The notes under the pieces were generated by a model, which had not been told where the DNA came from, did no database searches, and was given only the letters and a program-made list of their open reading frames with translations. Positions 35,596-44,788 of a stretch of 64,000 nt of DNA are shown here, piece after piece. The translations under genes and the position numbers were made by a program. The stretch lies in the NCBI RefSeq assembly GCF_042683045.1, contig NZ_JBHUIT010000003.1:1-64000 (forward strand), given 5' to 3'. Position 1 is the stretch's first letter, and every line of letters starts with the position of its first letter. The stretch is from Luteolibacter algae (GTDB lineage: Bacteria; Verrucomicrobiota; Verrucomicrobiia; Verrucomicrobiales; Akkermansiaceae).

Positions 35596-38589
35596 ATGCA
35601 GCATCCGAAGCATCACTGGATCCGACCTTTTTCCCGCGCGGCTATCGCAATAGGCCTGGCGATAGCCCCGAACGCTCTCTATGCCGAGAATACGAAGGAA
35701 CAGGAGACGATCGATTTCAATCGGGATATCCGTCCCATCCTCTCGAACAACTGCTATTACTGTCATGGCCCGGATGTGAAAAACAACAAGGCCGATCTGC
35801 GGCTGGATATCCGCGCGGAAGCCATCGCGGCATACGCCATTGCTCCGGGAGAGCCCGAATCCAGCGATCTGGTCGAGAGGATCTTTTCCAAAGACAGCAG
35901 TGAGGTGATGCCTCCGCCGGAAGCTCATAAAAGCTTGAGCCCGGAGCAGAAGGAAAAACTGGTGAAGTGGATCCGGGAGGGTGCGGAATACGATAGCCAT
36001 TGGTCCTACAAACGAGTGGAACGTCCGGAAGCCGGTTCCATCGATGAAATCGTAGAGTCCAATCTAGGAAAGAAGAAGCTGAAGCTCTCACAGGAAGCCT
36101 CCCGGGAAACACTCCTGCGCCGGCTTTATCTGGATACCATAGGCCTTCCGCCGACTCCGCAGCAGATAGAGAATTATTTGAGCGATCAATCGCCTGACGC
36201 CTATGAACGCTTGGTGGATGAGCTTCTGGCATCGCCGCATTTTGGAGAAAACATGGCTGCGTCCTGGCTCGATGCAGTCCGTTACGCGGATACCTTGGGT
36301 TATCATGGAGACCAAACCCGCGATGCTTCCCCGTTCCGCGACTACGTGATCCATGCCTTCAACACCAACAAGCCTTACGATCAATTCACCATCGAGCAAA
36401 TCGCCGGGGATCTTCTTCCAAACGCAACGCTGGAGCAGCGCGTCGCTTCCAGCTTCAACCGCCTGAACCAGAGCAGCCAGGAAGGTGGAATACAGGACAA
36501 GGAATATCTCAAAAAGTATCAGGCAGAACGCGTCCGCACTACCTCTACGACGTTTCTGGGCTCCACGCTTGCCTGTGCGGAATGCCATGATCACAAGTTC
36601 GATCCGTTTACCGCAAAGGACTTTTATTCGTTTGCCGCCTTCTTCTCGGACATCTTGGAGAGAGGTGCCTACAACAATTCCGGAAGCTTTCAGGAAGAGG
36701 ACCTCTCGAAATTCCTGAAAGATCCGGCTGTCAAAATAGATACAAAATTCGGCACTTCGCTTCGCGTTCCGAACCGGACCTTTCTTCAAGACAGTGATGA
36801 ACTGGAAGCAGAGCTTGCGGAACGATGGAACGTTTTGAGGCATGGAACAAAGGCCGCCGAAGTTGAATTCCAGAAATGGCTTTCGGAGAAACGTCAGGCC
36901 TACGACAGCAAGCTTCCCGCCGAGTATCCCTTGCCCTCATTCGGAAAACACAGAGGCCTCCGGATTGCCAAGGGGCAACTGCCTGCTGAAAACGGCTACC
37001 GTTTTTCTTTGGAGATTTTTCCCGGCGAGCCTGACAGCTCGAAAAATGGTGCCGCGGTGGAATTCACATTTCCTGATGCCCGGTATGTTTTCTTCTGGGG
37101 AAAGTCCCCCAAAAAAGAATCCGACCAACGCATCCTGATCAACAAAGGCGCGATGCCGAAAGCCCGCGAATGGTCCACTCTCACCATCGACCTGCGTGAG
37201 CTTAAGAAGCACCGGCATGCTGAAGTTTCCGAAGTGACATTCATCGAAAATGCCCACGCAAAGGATGCAAAGCCGACCCAAATCCGGAATTTCAAACTAC
37301 AGACCACCCTGCACGCGGTCCCAATCGGGAATTTGAGCAATGAAGCAATTAGGCTTCTCCGGCAATGTATCAACCATCCATCCGACACCCGATCCATGTC
37401 CGGGCTGAGGGAAATTTTCTTCACCACCCATGCTGGCAGCCCTGATCAAATCGCTCTCAGAGAGAATCACCAGCTCTTGGCGGAGTTCATCCACGGCACG
37501 CGTGAAACTCCCGTAACGATCAGCGCAACTCCCCGTGAAATACGTATTCTTCCACGCGGAAACTGGATGGACGAGAGTGGCGAAATCGTGCTACCTGCCA
37601 CTCCCGAATTTCTCGATTTCTCGATCACCTCGGATTCCAGCAGAAGGCTCAATCGCCTGGATCTGGCCAGATGGATCGTCAATCGCGACAATCCGCTGGC
37701 AGCGCGAACCTACGTGAACCGCCTCTGGGCCGATTTCTTCGGGACACCCCTTTCCAGCGCTCCGGAAGACCTCGGACTCCAGGGAGAATACCCGGTTTAT
37801 CCAGAGCTGATGGATTGGCTGGCTGCGGAATTCATGGAGTCCGGCTGGGATATCAAACACTTGATCAAAACGATACTTATGTCGAAAACCTACCGTCAGA
37901 CCAGTCGATCTACCCCTGAGCTCGATCTGATCGATCCACACAATCGGCTGCTGGCCCGCCAAACTCCCCGCCGGCTAAAGGCGGAAAACATCCGCGATAA
38001 TGTGCTCTCCGCTTCCGGCCTCCTCGTGCGCCGGATCGGAGGCGCAAGCAGCACCCCCTATCAACCTGCCGGCTATTACCGTCAACTGAACTTCCCGAAG
38101 CGCACCTATCAGGAGGATCACAACGAAAACCAGTATCGCCGCGGTTTATACACCCACTGGCAGCGCACCTTCCTGCACCCGATGCTTATGGCTTTTGATG
38201 CCCCCAGTAGAGATGAATGCGCTGTCTCCAGGCCTGTATCGAACACCCCGATGCAAGCTCTCAATCTGCTCAATGACCCGACATTCGTCGAGGCAGCCAG
38301 AGCCTTGGCTGACCAGGTCCTGACCGCTAGCGCAGACGACTCAAGCCGAATCGAGAGCCTCTATCTTCGCGTTTTGGCAAGATCCCCCAGCCCCCGGGAA
38401 GTCACCCGGCTGGCTTCCTTTCTGGCGAAAGAACGCCAACGCTTCCAGACCGCACCTGATCAAGCCGACGAGCTGCTCGGCATCGGTCTCTATCACAGCA
38501 AAAACAAAATCCCAGAGCCTGAAAAAGCGGCGTGGACCAGCGTCAGCCGTGCCGTCCTTAACCTCCATGAATCCATCACCCGATACTAA
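35596..38589 (+). CDS. Planctomycete-type cytochrome c / DUF1549 / DUF1553 protein
   Basis: The 997-residue exported protein has a signal peptide (about 1-30, AIAIGLAIAPNALYA). A PSCyt1-type heme domain has CYYCHG near residue 53 and PPPEAHKSLSPEQKEKLVKW behind it. The DUF1549 domain runs about 150-350 (ETLLRRLYLDTIGLPPTP; AASWLDAVRYADTLGYHGD; ACAECHDHKFDPFT). The C-terminal DUF1553 domain runs about 690-960 (RLDLARWIVNRDNPLAARTY; KLLIKTIL-like helices; AVSRPVSNTPMQALNLLNDP). A second C-x-x-C-H (CAECHD) may bind another heme. These proteins are paired with DUF1501 proteins, as here. The biochemical role is unknown; links to sulfated-polysaccharide use are only suggested. Confidence 0.93.
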   Translation: MQHPKHHWIRPFSRAAIAIGLAIAPNALYAENTKEQETIDFNRDIRPILSNNCYYCHGPDVKNNKADLRLDIRAEAIAAYAIAPGEPESSDLVERIFSKDSSEVMPPPEAHKSLSPEQKEKLVKWIREGAEYDSHWSYKRVERPEAGSIDEIVESNLGKKKLKLSQEASRETLLRRLYLDTIGLPPTPQQIENYLSDQSPDAYERLVDELLASPHFGENMAASWLDAVRYADTLGYHGDQTRDASPFRDYVIHAFNTNKPYDQFTIEQIAGDLLPNATLEQRVASSFNRLNQSSQEGGIQDKEYLKKYQAERVRTTSTTFLGSTLACAECHDHKFDPFTAKDFYSFAAFFSDILERGAYNNSGSFQEEDLSKFLKDPAVKIDTKFGTSLRVPNRTFLQDSDELEAELAERWNVLRHGTKAAEVEFQKWLSEKRQAYDSKLPAEYPLPSFGKHRGLRIAKGQLPAENGYRFSLEIFPGEPDSSKNGAAVEFTFPDARYVFFWGKSPKKESDQRILINKGAMPKAREWSTLTIDLRELKKHRHAEVSEVTFIENAHAKDAKPTQIRNFKLQTTLHAVPIGNLSNEAIRLLRQCINHPSDTRSMSGLREIFFTTHAGSPDQIALRENHQLLAEFIHGTRETPVTISATPREIRILPRGNWMDESGEIVLPATPEFLDFSITSDSSRRLNRLDLARWIVNRDNPLAARTYVNRLWADFFGTPLSSAPEDLGLQGEYPVYPELMDWLAAEFMESGWDIKHLIKTILMSKTYRQTSRSTPELDLIDPHNRLLARQTPRRLKAENIRDNVLSASGLLVRRIGGASSTPYQPAGYYRQLNFPKRTYQEDHNENQYRRGLYTHWQRTFLHPMLMAFDAPSRDECAVSRPVSNTPMQALNLLNDPTFVEAARALADQVLTASADDSSRIESLYLRVLARSPSPREVTRLASFLAKERQRFQTAPDQADELLGIGLYHSKNKIPEPEKAAWTSVSRAVLNLHESITRY

Positions 38590-38595
38590 GTGTTT

Positions 38596-40023
38596 ATGAA
38601 AATCGATCCCACCTCACTTGAAAATTTTCGGACATATACCAATCGGCGAACTTTTTTGAAACGATCTCTGAGCAGTCTCGGCGCGTTTGCCGTCGGCGAC
38701 TTGCTGGCTAAATCCGGAGGTATTGATCCGCTGAGTGCGGCGGCCGGCGGCATCTCTCATTTTCAGCCGAGAGTCAAACGCGTGATTCATCTCTGCATGG
38801 CAGGCGGACCATCACACCTGGAGACTTTCGATCCCAAGCCGGAGCTCACGCGGCTGGAAGGTCAGGAAATGCCGGACTCCTTTACCAAAGGGCAGCAACT
38901 GGCGCAGCTCCAAGGCTCGAAGCTGAAGATAATGGCTCCGCGGTTTGGCTTCAGTCCCCAGGGAAAAAGTGGAATGATGATCAACGATCTCTTCCCACAT
39001 ATCGGCACCATTGCGGATGATATCGCCGTGGTCCGTTCCATGTATACGGAGCAGATCAACCACGATCCGGCGCACACGTTTATGAATACGGGCTCCATTA
39101 TTCCGGGGCGTCCATGTATGGGAGCATGGACACTCTACGGACTGGGTAGTAGTTCGGAAAATCTACCCGGCTATGTCGTGCTCACCAGCGAGGGTGGCGG
39201 GCAGGCCCAGCCAATTTCCTCAAAGCTCTGGAACAATGGGTTTCTGCCCAGCAAGTTCCAGGGCGTCCAGCTACAATCAAAGGGTGATCCCGTCAGTTAC
39301 GTGAACAATCCCGGAGGTGTAAGCCGTAATGCGCAGAAAGACCTCATCGATACGATCAATAGCCTCAACCACATGCAGCTTGATGCCAGCCATGACCGGG
39401 AAATCGCGGCCCGGATTGCCCAGTATGAACTAGCTTTCAAAATGCAGGCATCCGTGCCGGAGCTGACCGATTTCGGCCAAGAGCCCCAGCATATCCTCGA
39501 TCTATATGGCTGCAAACCTGGCGATGGGAGCTTTGCGTCAAACTGCCTGATGGCACGGCGTTTGGCCGAGCGCGGCGTGCGTTTCATCCAGCTCTATCAT
39601 CGCGGTTGGGATCATCACAACTCATTGGAAAAGAACTTCCCTGTCTCTGCAAAGCACGTGGATCAGGGCACCGCAGCACTGATCAAAGATCTCAAAGCGC
39701 GTGGCCTTCTGGAAGATACTCTGGTCATCTGGGGGGGAGAATTCGGACGGACTCCGATGGCTCAGGGCACAGGCCGCGACCACCACATCAAAGGATTTTC
39801 CGTCTTCTTTGCCGGAGGCGGCATCAAAGGAGGGACGGTATACGGCTCCACTGACGAGCTGGGATACTCTGCTGTGGAAAATCCAACTTCCGTGCATGAT
39901 CTTCACACCACCATGCTGCACTTACTGGGAGTGGATCATAAGCGTCTCACCTATCGCTTCCAAGGTAGAGACTTCCGCCTGACGGATGTCCATGGCGAGC
40001 TGATCAAAGGTATTTTGAGTTAG
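38596..40023 (+). CDS. DUF1501 family exported protein
   Basis: A 475-residue protein of the alkaline-phosphatase/sulfatase-like DUF1501 family. The N-terminus has a twin-arginine-like pattern (NRRTFLKRSLSSLGAF). The body has the family's blocks: HLCMAGGPSHLETFDPKPEL, RGVRFIQLYHRGWDHH, VIWGGEFGRTPMAQG, and HDLHTTMLHLLGVDH with metal-binding-type histidines. ATG 38596 is preferred to GTG 38590, which directly follows the upstream stop. It is tightly coupled to the cytochrome/DUF1553 gene, as is normal for this pair. Confidence 0.93.
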   Translation: MKIDPTSLENFRTYTNRRTFLKRSLSSLGAFAVGDLLAKSGGIDPLSAAAGGISHFQPRVKRVIHLCMAGGPSHLETFDPKPELTRLEGQEMPDSFTKGQQLAQLQGSKLKIMAPRFGFSPQGKSGMMINDLFPHIGTIADDIAVVRSMYTEQINHDPAHTFMNTGSIIPGRPCMGAWTLYGLGSSSENLPGYVVLTSEGGGQAQPISSKLWNNGFLPSKFQGVQLQSKGDPVSYVNNPGGVSRNAQKDLIDTINSLNHMQLDASHDREIAARIAQYELAFKMQASVPELTDFGQEPQHILDLYGCKPGDGSFASNCLMARRLAERGVRFIQLYHRGWDHHNSLEKNFPVSAKHVDQGTAALIKDLKARGLLEDTLVIWGGEFGRTPMAQGTGRDHHIKGFSVFFAGGGIKGGTVYGSTDELGYSAVENPTSVHDLHTTMLHLLGVDHKRLTYRFQGRDFRLTDVHGELIKGILS

Positions 40024-40068
40024 CCTATCCTTGAGGAAGTTTCAGTCTTCCGGGCTCCTTCGTCATCC

Positions 40069-41154
40069 TCAGCTCCAGATGGATTTCGGCTTCTTCGGCG
40101 GCTCCGGATTTTCAAAGATACCGCGCTCGCGGCTATGAAAAATCGCATCCTCCCGTGTGATCAAGCCCTGTTCCAGGAGACTCTTTACGCTTTGGTCGAT
40201 CGTGCGGTTTCCCTCTTTGTAGCCGATCTCCATCAGCCCGACAACTTGTTCGAGCTTATGCTCACGGATGCAGTGCCGGATCGCGTGATTGGGGCGCATG
40301 ATTTCCGTAGCCAACACCCTCCCCTTTCCATCAGCTCTCGCAAGCAATCTCTGGCAGACGATCCCCTCAAGCACCGTGGAAAGCTGGGTTACGATCTGGG
40401 GCTGCTGATCCGCGGGAAAAACGTCCACCAACCGATCAATCGTCTGCGGCGCATCCGCCGTGTGCAGGGTGGCCAGAACCAAATGCCCGGTCTCCGCAGC
40501 TGTCATTGCGATACGAATGGTTTCCAGATCCCGGAGCTCCGATACGACGATGACATCAGGATCCTGCCGCAGCGCCTGACGCAGCGCACGCGGGAAACTC
40601 TTCGTATCGCTGCCGACTTCACGTTGTTTGATCAGGCAGGAACTATGGTTGAAAACGTATTCGATGGGGTCTTCCAGACTAATGATCACCCCCCTCCGAC
40701 TATCGGAAATCCTGCGGATCATGGAGGCCAGCGTGGTCGATTTTCCAGAGCCTGTTGTGCCCGTCACCAGCACCAATCCACTGCGGATATTGCAAAAATG
40801 ATGAATCACCGGATGATGTCCCAGTGTTTCCAGTTCCGGGATCTCATCTTTGATATGGCGGAAAGTCGCCTCCGCATTTCCGCGCACGATGTGAACATTC
40901 CCGCGAAATCTTCCCACGCCCTCGACTTGCAATGCGTAGTCCAGCTCCCACTCTTCATCGAGTGTGGCCCGCTGTGCCTCTGACATGGTGTCCAGTATCA
41001 GATTCTTCACAGCCTCCGAATCAAGTGCTTCATCATCCAGAGCGATGAGTGATCCGTTCAATCTCGCGCACGCCGGTGCCAGCGGGCTGAGATGTAAATC
41101 GGAGCCGCCTCTAAGGACGGTTTCCTGAAGATATTCCACTATTTCGCGGGGCAT
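40069..41154 (-). CDS. PilT-like type IV pilus retraction ATPase (second copy)
   Basis: Hexameric AAA-type ATPase that disassembles type IV pili. The 361-residue form starts MPREIVEYLQETVLRGGSD, and the Walker A box is VTGTTGSGKSTTLASMI near 130. Walker B is in PDVIVVSELRDLETI, and the AIRHCIREHKLEQVVGLME region is the C-terminal PilT signature. ATG 41154 is chosen because longer forms would run into the upstream pilT-like gene. The EL in VVSELRDLETI replaces the usual GE of PilT (VGEMRD), a small oddity that may mark a PilU-like paralog. It lies 23 bp after the first copy. Confidence 0.9.
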   Translation of the reverse strand: MPREIVEYLQETVLRGGSDLHLSPLAPACARLNGSLIALDDEALDSEAVKNLILDTMSEAQRATLDEEWELDYALQVEGVGRFRGNVHIVRGNAEATFRHIKDEIPELETLGHHPVIHHFCNIRSGLVLVTGTTGSGKSTTLASMIRRISDSRRGVIISLEDPIEYVFNHSSCLIKQREVGSDTKSFPRALRQALRQDPDVIVVSELRDLETIRIAMTAAETGHLVLATLHTADAPQTIDRLVDVFPADQQPQIVTQLSTVLEGIVCQRLLARADGKGRVLATEIMRPNHAIRHCIREHKLEQVVGLMEIGYKEGNRTIDQSVKSLLEQGLITREDAIFHSRERGIFENPEPPKKPKSIWS

Positions 41155-41177
41155 TTTTTTCGGGGATTGGTAGTTTT

Positions 41178-42230
41178 TCAGTGGATACCTCGCATGACGC
41201 GATCGAAATCCTGGGGACGTGCGGAAACGCCACGGGCGACTTCTGCCTCGATGAACCCTTGTTTCACAGATGCCACAAGATATTCCAGAAGCGAACAATT
41301 TGTCGGTTCCTTGGATTTCAGCAGATAATCCTGAAGCTCCGGAAGACGTTTTTCCATGATCCAGCGGCGGGTGCCCGCTTCATTTTGCATAAACTCAAGG
41401 ACCGGGAACATTCCACCGCCGTTCCGCGGCAAAAGCTGCTGGGAGATAATCCCGATCAGCTGCGAGGCCAACAAATAGAGCGCACCACCGCTTTTTTCCG
41501 AGCCAATCAGGTGAATGAACCGATCCAGTGTATCAACCACGCCACTACTATGTAAGGTAGAGATCACCAGATGGCCCGTTTCGGCAGCATGCAGCGCGGT
41601 CAGAGCCGTTTCCGCATCGCGGATTTCACCCAGGAAGAGCACGTCTGGGCTTTGCCGGAGAGCCGAACGCAAGCCCTCGGCGAAACTCTCGGAATCCTGC
41701 CGGATTTCTCTCTGGGAAAAGAGCGATTGTTTATTGGTAAAAAGAAACTCGATGGGATCTTCCAGCGTCACGATGTGTCGGGGTAGCTGTTGATTGATCC
41801 ATTCCAGACACGCGGCCACCGTCGTGGATTTCCCCGAGCCCGTGGGCCCGGTGACGAGCACCAATCCGAAGGGTTTTCTCATCCAAGCTTCCAGCTGCTG
41901 CGAGGGCAGGGAAAGGCCTTCCAGGCTTGGAATATCTTCCTTGATCGGGCGCATCACCGCAGCGAGCCGCCCCAGTGAATGATAGAGATTTACCCGTAAC
42001 CTCCCCCCCCCGGGAACATGCCAGGAGACGTCCGCTTCCTTTCTCAGAGTTGGATTCACATCACAGCCGTGCCAAAGTTCCTGCAAACTTGCGCGGGAAA
42101 TTGGCTCGGGATTGAGCGGCACGACAACGCCGGATCTCCGTATGCGGGGAGGCTCTCCTTCCATCAAAAAAACGTCGGATGCATCGTTCTCAAATGCATC
42201 ACGGATAAGCTGATAGAGTGGATTTTCCAT
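41178..42230 (-). CDS. PilT-like type IV pilus retraction ATPase (first copy)
   Basis: A 350-residue paralog of the neighbouring ATPase. It has an N-terminal PAS-like pilus-ATPase fold, Walker A VTGPTGSGKSTTVAACLEW near 125, and Asp-box/Walker B in PDVLFLGEIRDAETALTALH with the canonical GEIRD. The histidine box HAAETGHLVISTLHS and a C-terminal PilT/PilU-like region follow. Tandem pilT genes are common in type IV pilus bacteria. It sits between pilD and the second copy on the same strand. No pilus assembly gene (pilB, pilC) is in the window. Confidence 0.9.
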   Translation of the reverse strand: MENPLYQLIRDAFENDASDVFLMEGEPPRIRRSGVVVPLNPEPISRASLQELWHGCDVNPTLRKEADVSWHVPGGGRLRVNLYHSLGRLAAVMRPIKEDIPSLEGLSLPSQQLEAWMRKPFGLVLVTGPTGSGKSTTVAACLEWINQQLPRHIVTLEDPIEFLFTNKQSLFSQREIRQDSESFAEGLRSALRQSPDVLFLGEIRDAETALTALHAAETGHLVISTLHSSGVVDTLDRFIHLIGSEKSGGALYLLASQLIGIISQQLLPRNGGGMFPVLEFMQNEAGTRRWIMEKRLPELQDYLLKSKEPTNCSLLEYLVASVKQGFIEAEVARGVSARPQDFDRVMRGIH

Positions 42231-42328
42231 GGGTTTTCAGAAAAAAAATCGGTTTCAACCGATTTCCGGCCATACTACGGGGAGGCGGGATCGTTAGAAG
42301 CAAAATGATCCGGTTTCTGAAAAATCTC

Positions 42329-43453
42329 TCAGATACCCACGAGGTTCATATACCACTCCCACAGCTTGTAGCCTCCGAATAGCCACGCACTAGCACCCAT
42401 CGCCAGAAACGGCCCGAAGGGCAACTGCTTGCCGAAGCCGATTCTGCCAATCAATGCCGCGATCAATGCAAAAAGGGACGCTGAGAACAGTGAGAAAAAC
42501 ACTCCACTGAATCCGAAGAACGCACCAATCATCCCCAGCAAATGGACATCGCCCATTCCCATGGCCTCACGAGGAATCACCGCGCCATTGGCACGTCCAC
42601 TCAGCGAAACCATATTTTCCAGTTGGAAGGTGCGTCCATCCGCTAGCTCGATGTCTTGCTCACGGATAATCAGCCGACCACCACCGGTTTTCTCGCCGTC
42701 CACTACGACTTCCGTGGCATCGACGATCAACTTATCGGTCTTCCTTGAGAAAATATCCCACCAGGGCACGGAATCTTCCCCGATGACAAAACACAGGGGA
42801 TCCTCGTCGCCCTCGGGTTCTCTCAGCTGCCAGTCGACTTCTTTATCGAATTTCATCTCCTTGCGCCCAAAAGCTTTCTTCCCTAATTCAACCACCGCCC
42901 AAAGCCCGAAAAAGCCAGCTACCCAGCCAATCCCGCCATCCACCAAGCCGTCGATCCAGCTCATATTGTAACCTGCCAGCTCGGATATCTCGGGCCACAC
43001 CGCACAACCGATCAGGCCGATGAGCGAGCCGGCCCATGTAAGATTTGTCGGGATAATCAAATGCTCTGCATCGATATAGGTAATCACGACGAGAAGAGCC
43101 ATCAACACCCACAGGAACAGCGCTATTTGGGGAGGGAAATTCCACCAAACCAGACCGAAAAGCACTCCGGTTAATATTTCCACCGCAATGTAGCGGAAAG
43201 GAATCGGAGCGCGGCAATGCGCACATTTACCGCGCAGACACAACCAGCTCACCACCGGCATATTCTGCCAGATTGAAAGTTGGTTTTTACAAATAGGACA
43301 AAACGAACGTTTTGGTTTATTCACCGACATACCCAACGGGATCCGGTAGATCACCACGTTCAAAAAAGAGCCAATACAGGCCCCGATCAGAATTGCGGGA
43401 ATCAGCCAGATCCAGTGATCTATCGGCGGATAAATTACAGGCACGCTTGCCAC
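42329..43453 (-). CDS. pilD: Prepilin peptidase / leader methylase (A24 family, PilD-like) with insertion
   Basis: An aspartic protease of the inner membrane that cleaves and N-methylates prepilins. The N-terminal part has GACIGSFLNVVIYRIPLGMS and the cysteine knuckle CPICKNQLS / CLRGKCAHCRA. The catalytic aspartates are in ITYIDAEHLIIP near 130 and in MGMGDVHLLGMIGAFFG near 310. At 374 residues it is roughly 100 longer than typical. The extra part (about 190-280) is hydrophilic and acidic (REPEGDEDPLCFVIGEDSVP) and interrupts the two catalytic halves. The start is a GTG overlapping argH by 19 bp, so translation is probably coupled. Confidence 0.9.
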   Translation of the reverse strand: MASVPVIYPPIDHWIWLIPAILIGACIGSFLNVVIYRIPLGMSVNKPKRSFCPICKNQLSIWQNMPVVSWLCLRGKCAHCRAPIPFRYIAVEILTGVLFGLVWWNFPPQIALFLWVLMALLVVITYIDAEHLIIPTNLTWAGSLIGLIGCAVWPEISELAGYNMSWIDGLVDGGIGWVAGFFGLWAVVELGKKAFGRKEMKFDKEVDWQLREPEGDEDPLCFVIGEDSVPWWDIFSRKTDKLIVDATEVVVDGEKTGGGRLIIREQDIELADGRTFQLENMVSLSGRANGAVIPREAMGMGDVHLLGMIGAFFGFSGVFFSLFSASLFALIAALIGRIGFGKQLPFGPFLAMGASAWLFGGYKLWEWYMNLVGI

Positions 43454-44787
43454 CTTTCAACCTCACGCTTCACGTTCTCCACGGATGGAGCACCGACGTT
43501 TGTCCGGGCGGCTAATGCCACCTCCAGCGAAAAGACGGATTTCATTTCATCAGTGTAGGCATCATCGATTTCTTTCAGATCCAGCTGATCGAGCGGCACC
43601 CCGCTTTTTACAGATTCAGCGACCGCCTTGCCCACCAGCTCATGAGCGGAGCGGAAAGGAACGCCGCTTTTCACCAACGCATCGGCGAGGTCGGTGGCCA
43701 ACAGCATCGGATCGCTTGCGGCTGCCAGGCATTTCTCCTCTCGCATTTCCATCGCGGCAATCATCTCGGTATTCACCGCGAGAACGAGCAGAAGGGTATC
43801 CACGGAATCGAAAAGTGGAGGTTTGTCCTCCTGCAGATCCCGATTGTAAGTAATCGGCAAACCCTTCATCGCAACGAGAAGATTCATGAGGTTTCCCACG
43901 AGGCGTCCCGTCTTGCCGCGGGTGATTTCGCACACGTCCGGGTTCTTCTTCTGCGGCATGAGCGACGAGCCCGTGGTATGTGCATCGGAAAGGTTCAAAA
44001 AGCCAAACTCACTACTGCACCACAGGATCAGATCCTCACTGAGACGCGAGAGATGGACACCGCACATGGAGATCGTGAAAAGCAGCTCTGCGATATAATC
44101 GCGGTCCGCGATCGCATCCATCGAGTTATGCGTGATACCATCAAAACCCAGCTCTTTTGCGATAGCATTTCTGTCCAAATTAATCGTGGACCCCGCGAGC
44201 GCTCCAGAGCCGAGGGGCGAAATATTCAGACGCTTCCGGCAATCCGCAAGGCGCCCCTTATCGCGCTCCAACATTTCCACATACGCCAGAAGGTGATGAC
44301 CCGCCGTCACTGGCTGACCACGCTGAAGGTGGGTGTAGCCTGGCATCACCGTCGCCGCATACCGGGAAGCCTGGTCCAGAAGGACTTTTTCCAAACCAGT
44401 GATCGCCGTGAGCAAACCATCAATCTGGGTGCGACAATACAACCGGGTATCTGTCGCCACCTGATCGTTGCGCGAGCGGGCCGTATGGAGCTTTCCGCCG
44501 GCAGCACCTATGCGTTTGGTAAGCTCCGCCTCAATGTTCATGTGGATATCCTCGAGAGAAGTCCGGAACTCAAAGCGACCTTCCCGGATATCGGTTTCGA
44601 TCCCGCGCAGCCCTTCTTCAATCGAGCTGAATTCCTCCTCTGTCAGCAACCCGGCGTTCAACTGTGCACGCGCATGCGCGATGGATCCCGCAACGTCGTG
44701 CGGAAACAATCTCCAGTCATATGAAATCGACTCGCCAAACTGTTCAACCAGCGACGACGTATCCTGTGCAAAACGTCCTTTCCACAT
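43435..44787 (-). CDS. argH: Argininosuccinate lyase
   Basis: Last step of arginine synthesis, cleaving argininosuccinate to arginine and fumarate. From ATG 44787 the 450-residue protein begins MWKGRFAQDTSSLVEQFGES, the family's usual start. The signature GSSLMPQKKNPD is at 273-284, the active-site histidine is in PGYTHLQRGQPV (about 153), and HTARSRNDQVATD is at 101-113. The upstream frame is open but encodes the end of the uridylyltransferase gene region instead. It starts 1 bp after that gene and overlaps pilD by 19 bp, so argH belongs to an operon mixing metabolism and pilus genes. Confidence 0.97.
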   Translation of the reverse strand: MWKGRFAQDTSSLVEQFGESISYDWRLFPHDVAGSIAHARAQLNAGLLTEEEFSSIEEGLRGIETDIREGRFEFRTSLEDIHMNIEAELTKRIGAAGGKLHTARSRNDQVATDTRLYCRTQIDGLLTAITGLEKVLLDQASRYAATVMPGYTHLQRGQPVTAGHHLLAYVEMLERDKGRLADCRKRLNISPLGSGALAGSTINLDRNAIAKELGFDGITHNSMDAIADRDYIAELLFTISMCGVHLSRLSEDLILWCSSEFGFLNLSDAHTTGSSLMPQKKNPDVCEITRGKTGRLVGNLMNLLVAMKGLPITYNRDLQEDKPPLFDSVDTLLLVLAVNTEMIAAMEMREEKCLAAASDPMLLATDLADALVKSGVPFRSAHELVGKAVAESVKSGVPLDQLDLKEIDDAYTDEMKSVFSLEVALAARTNVGAPSVENVKREVERWQACL

Positions 44788-44788
44788 A

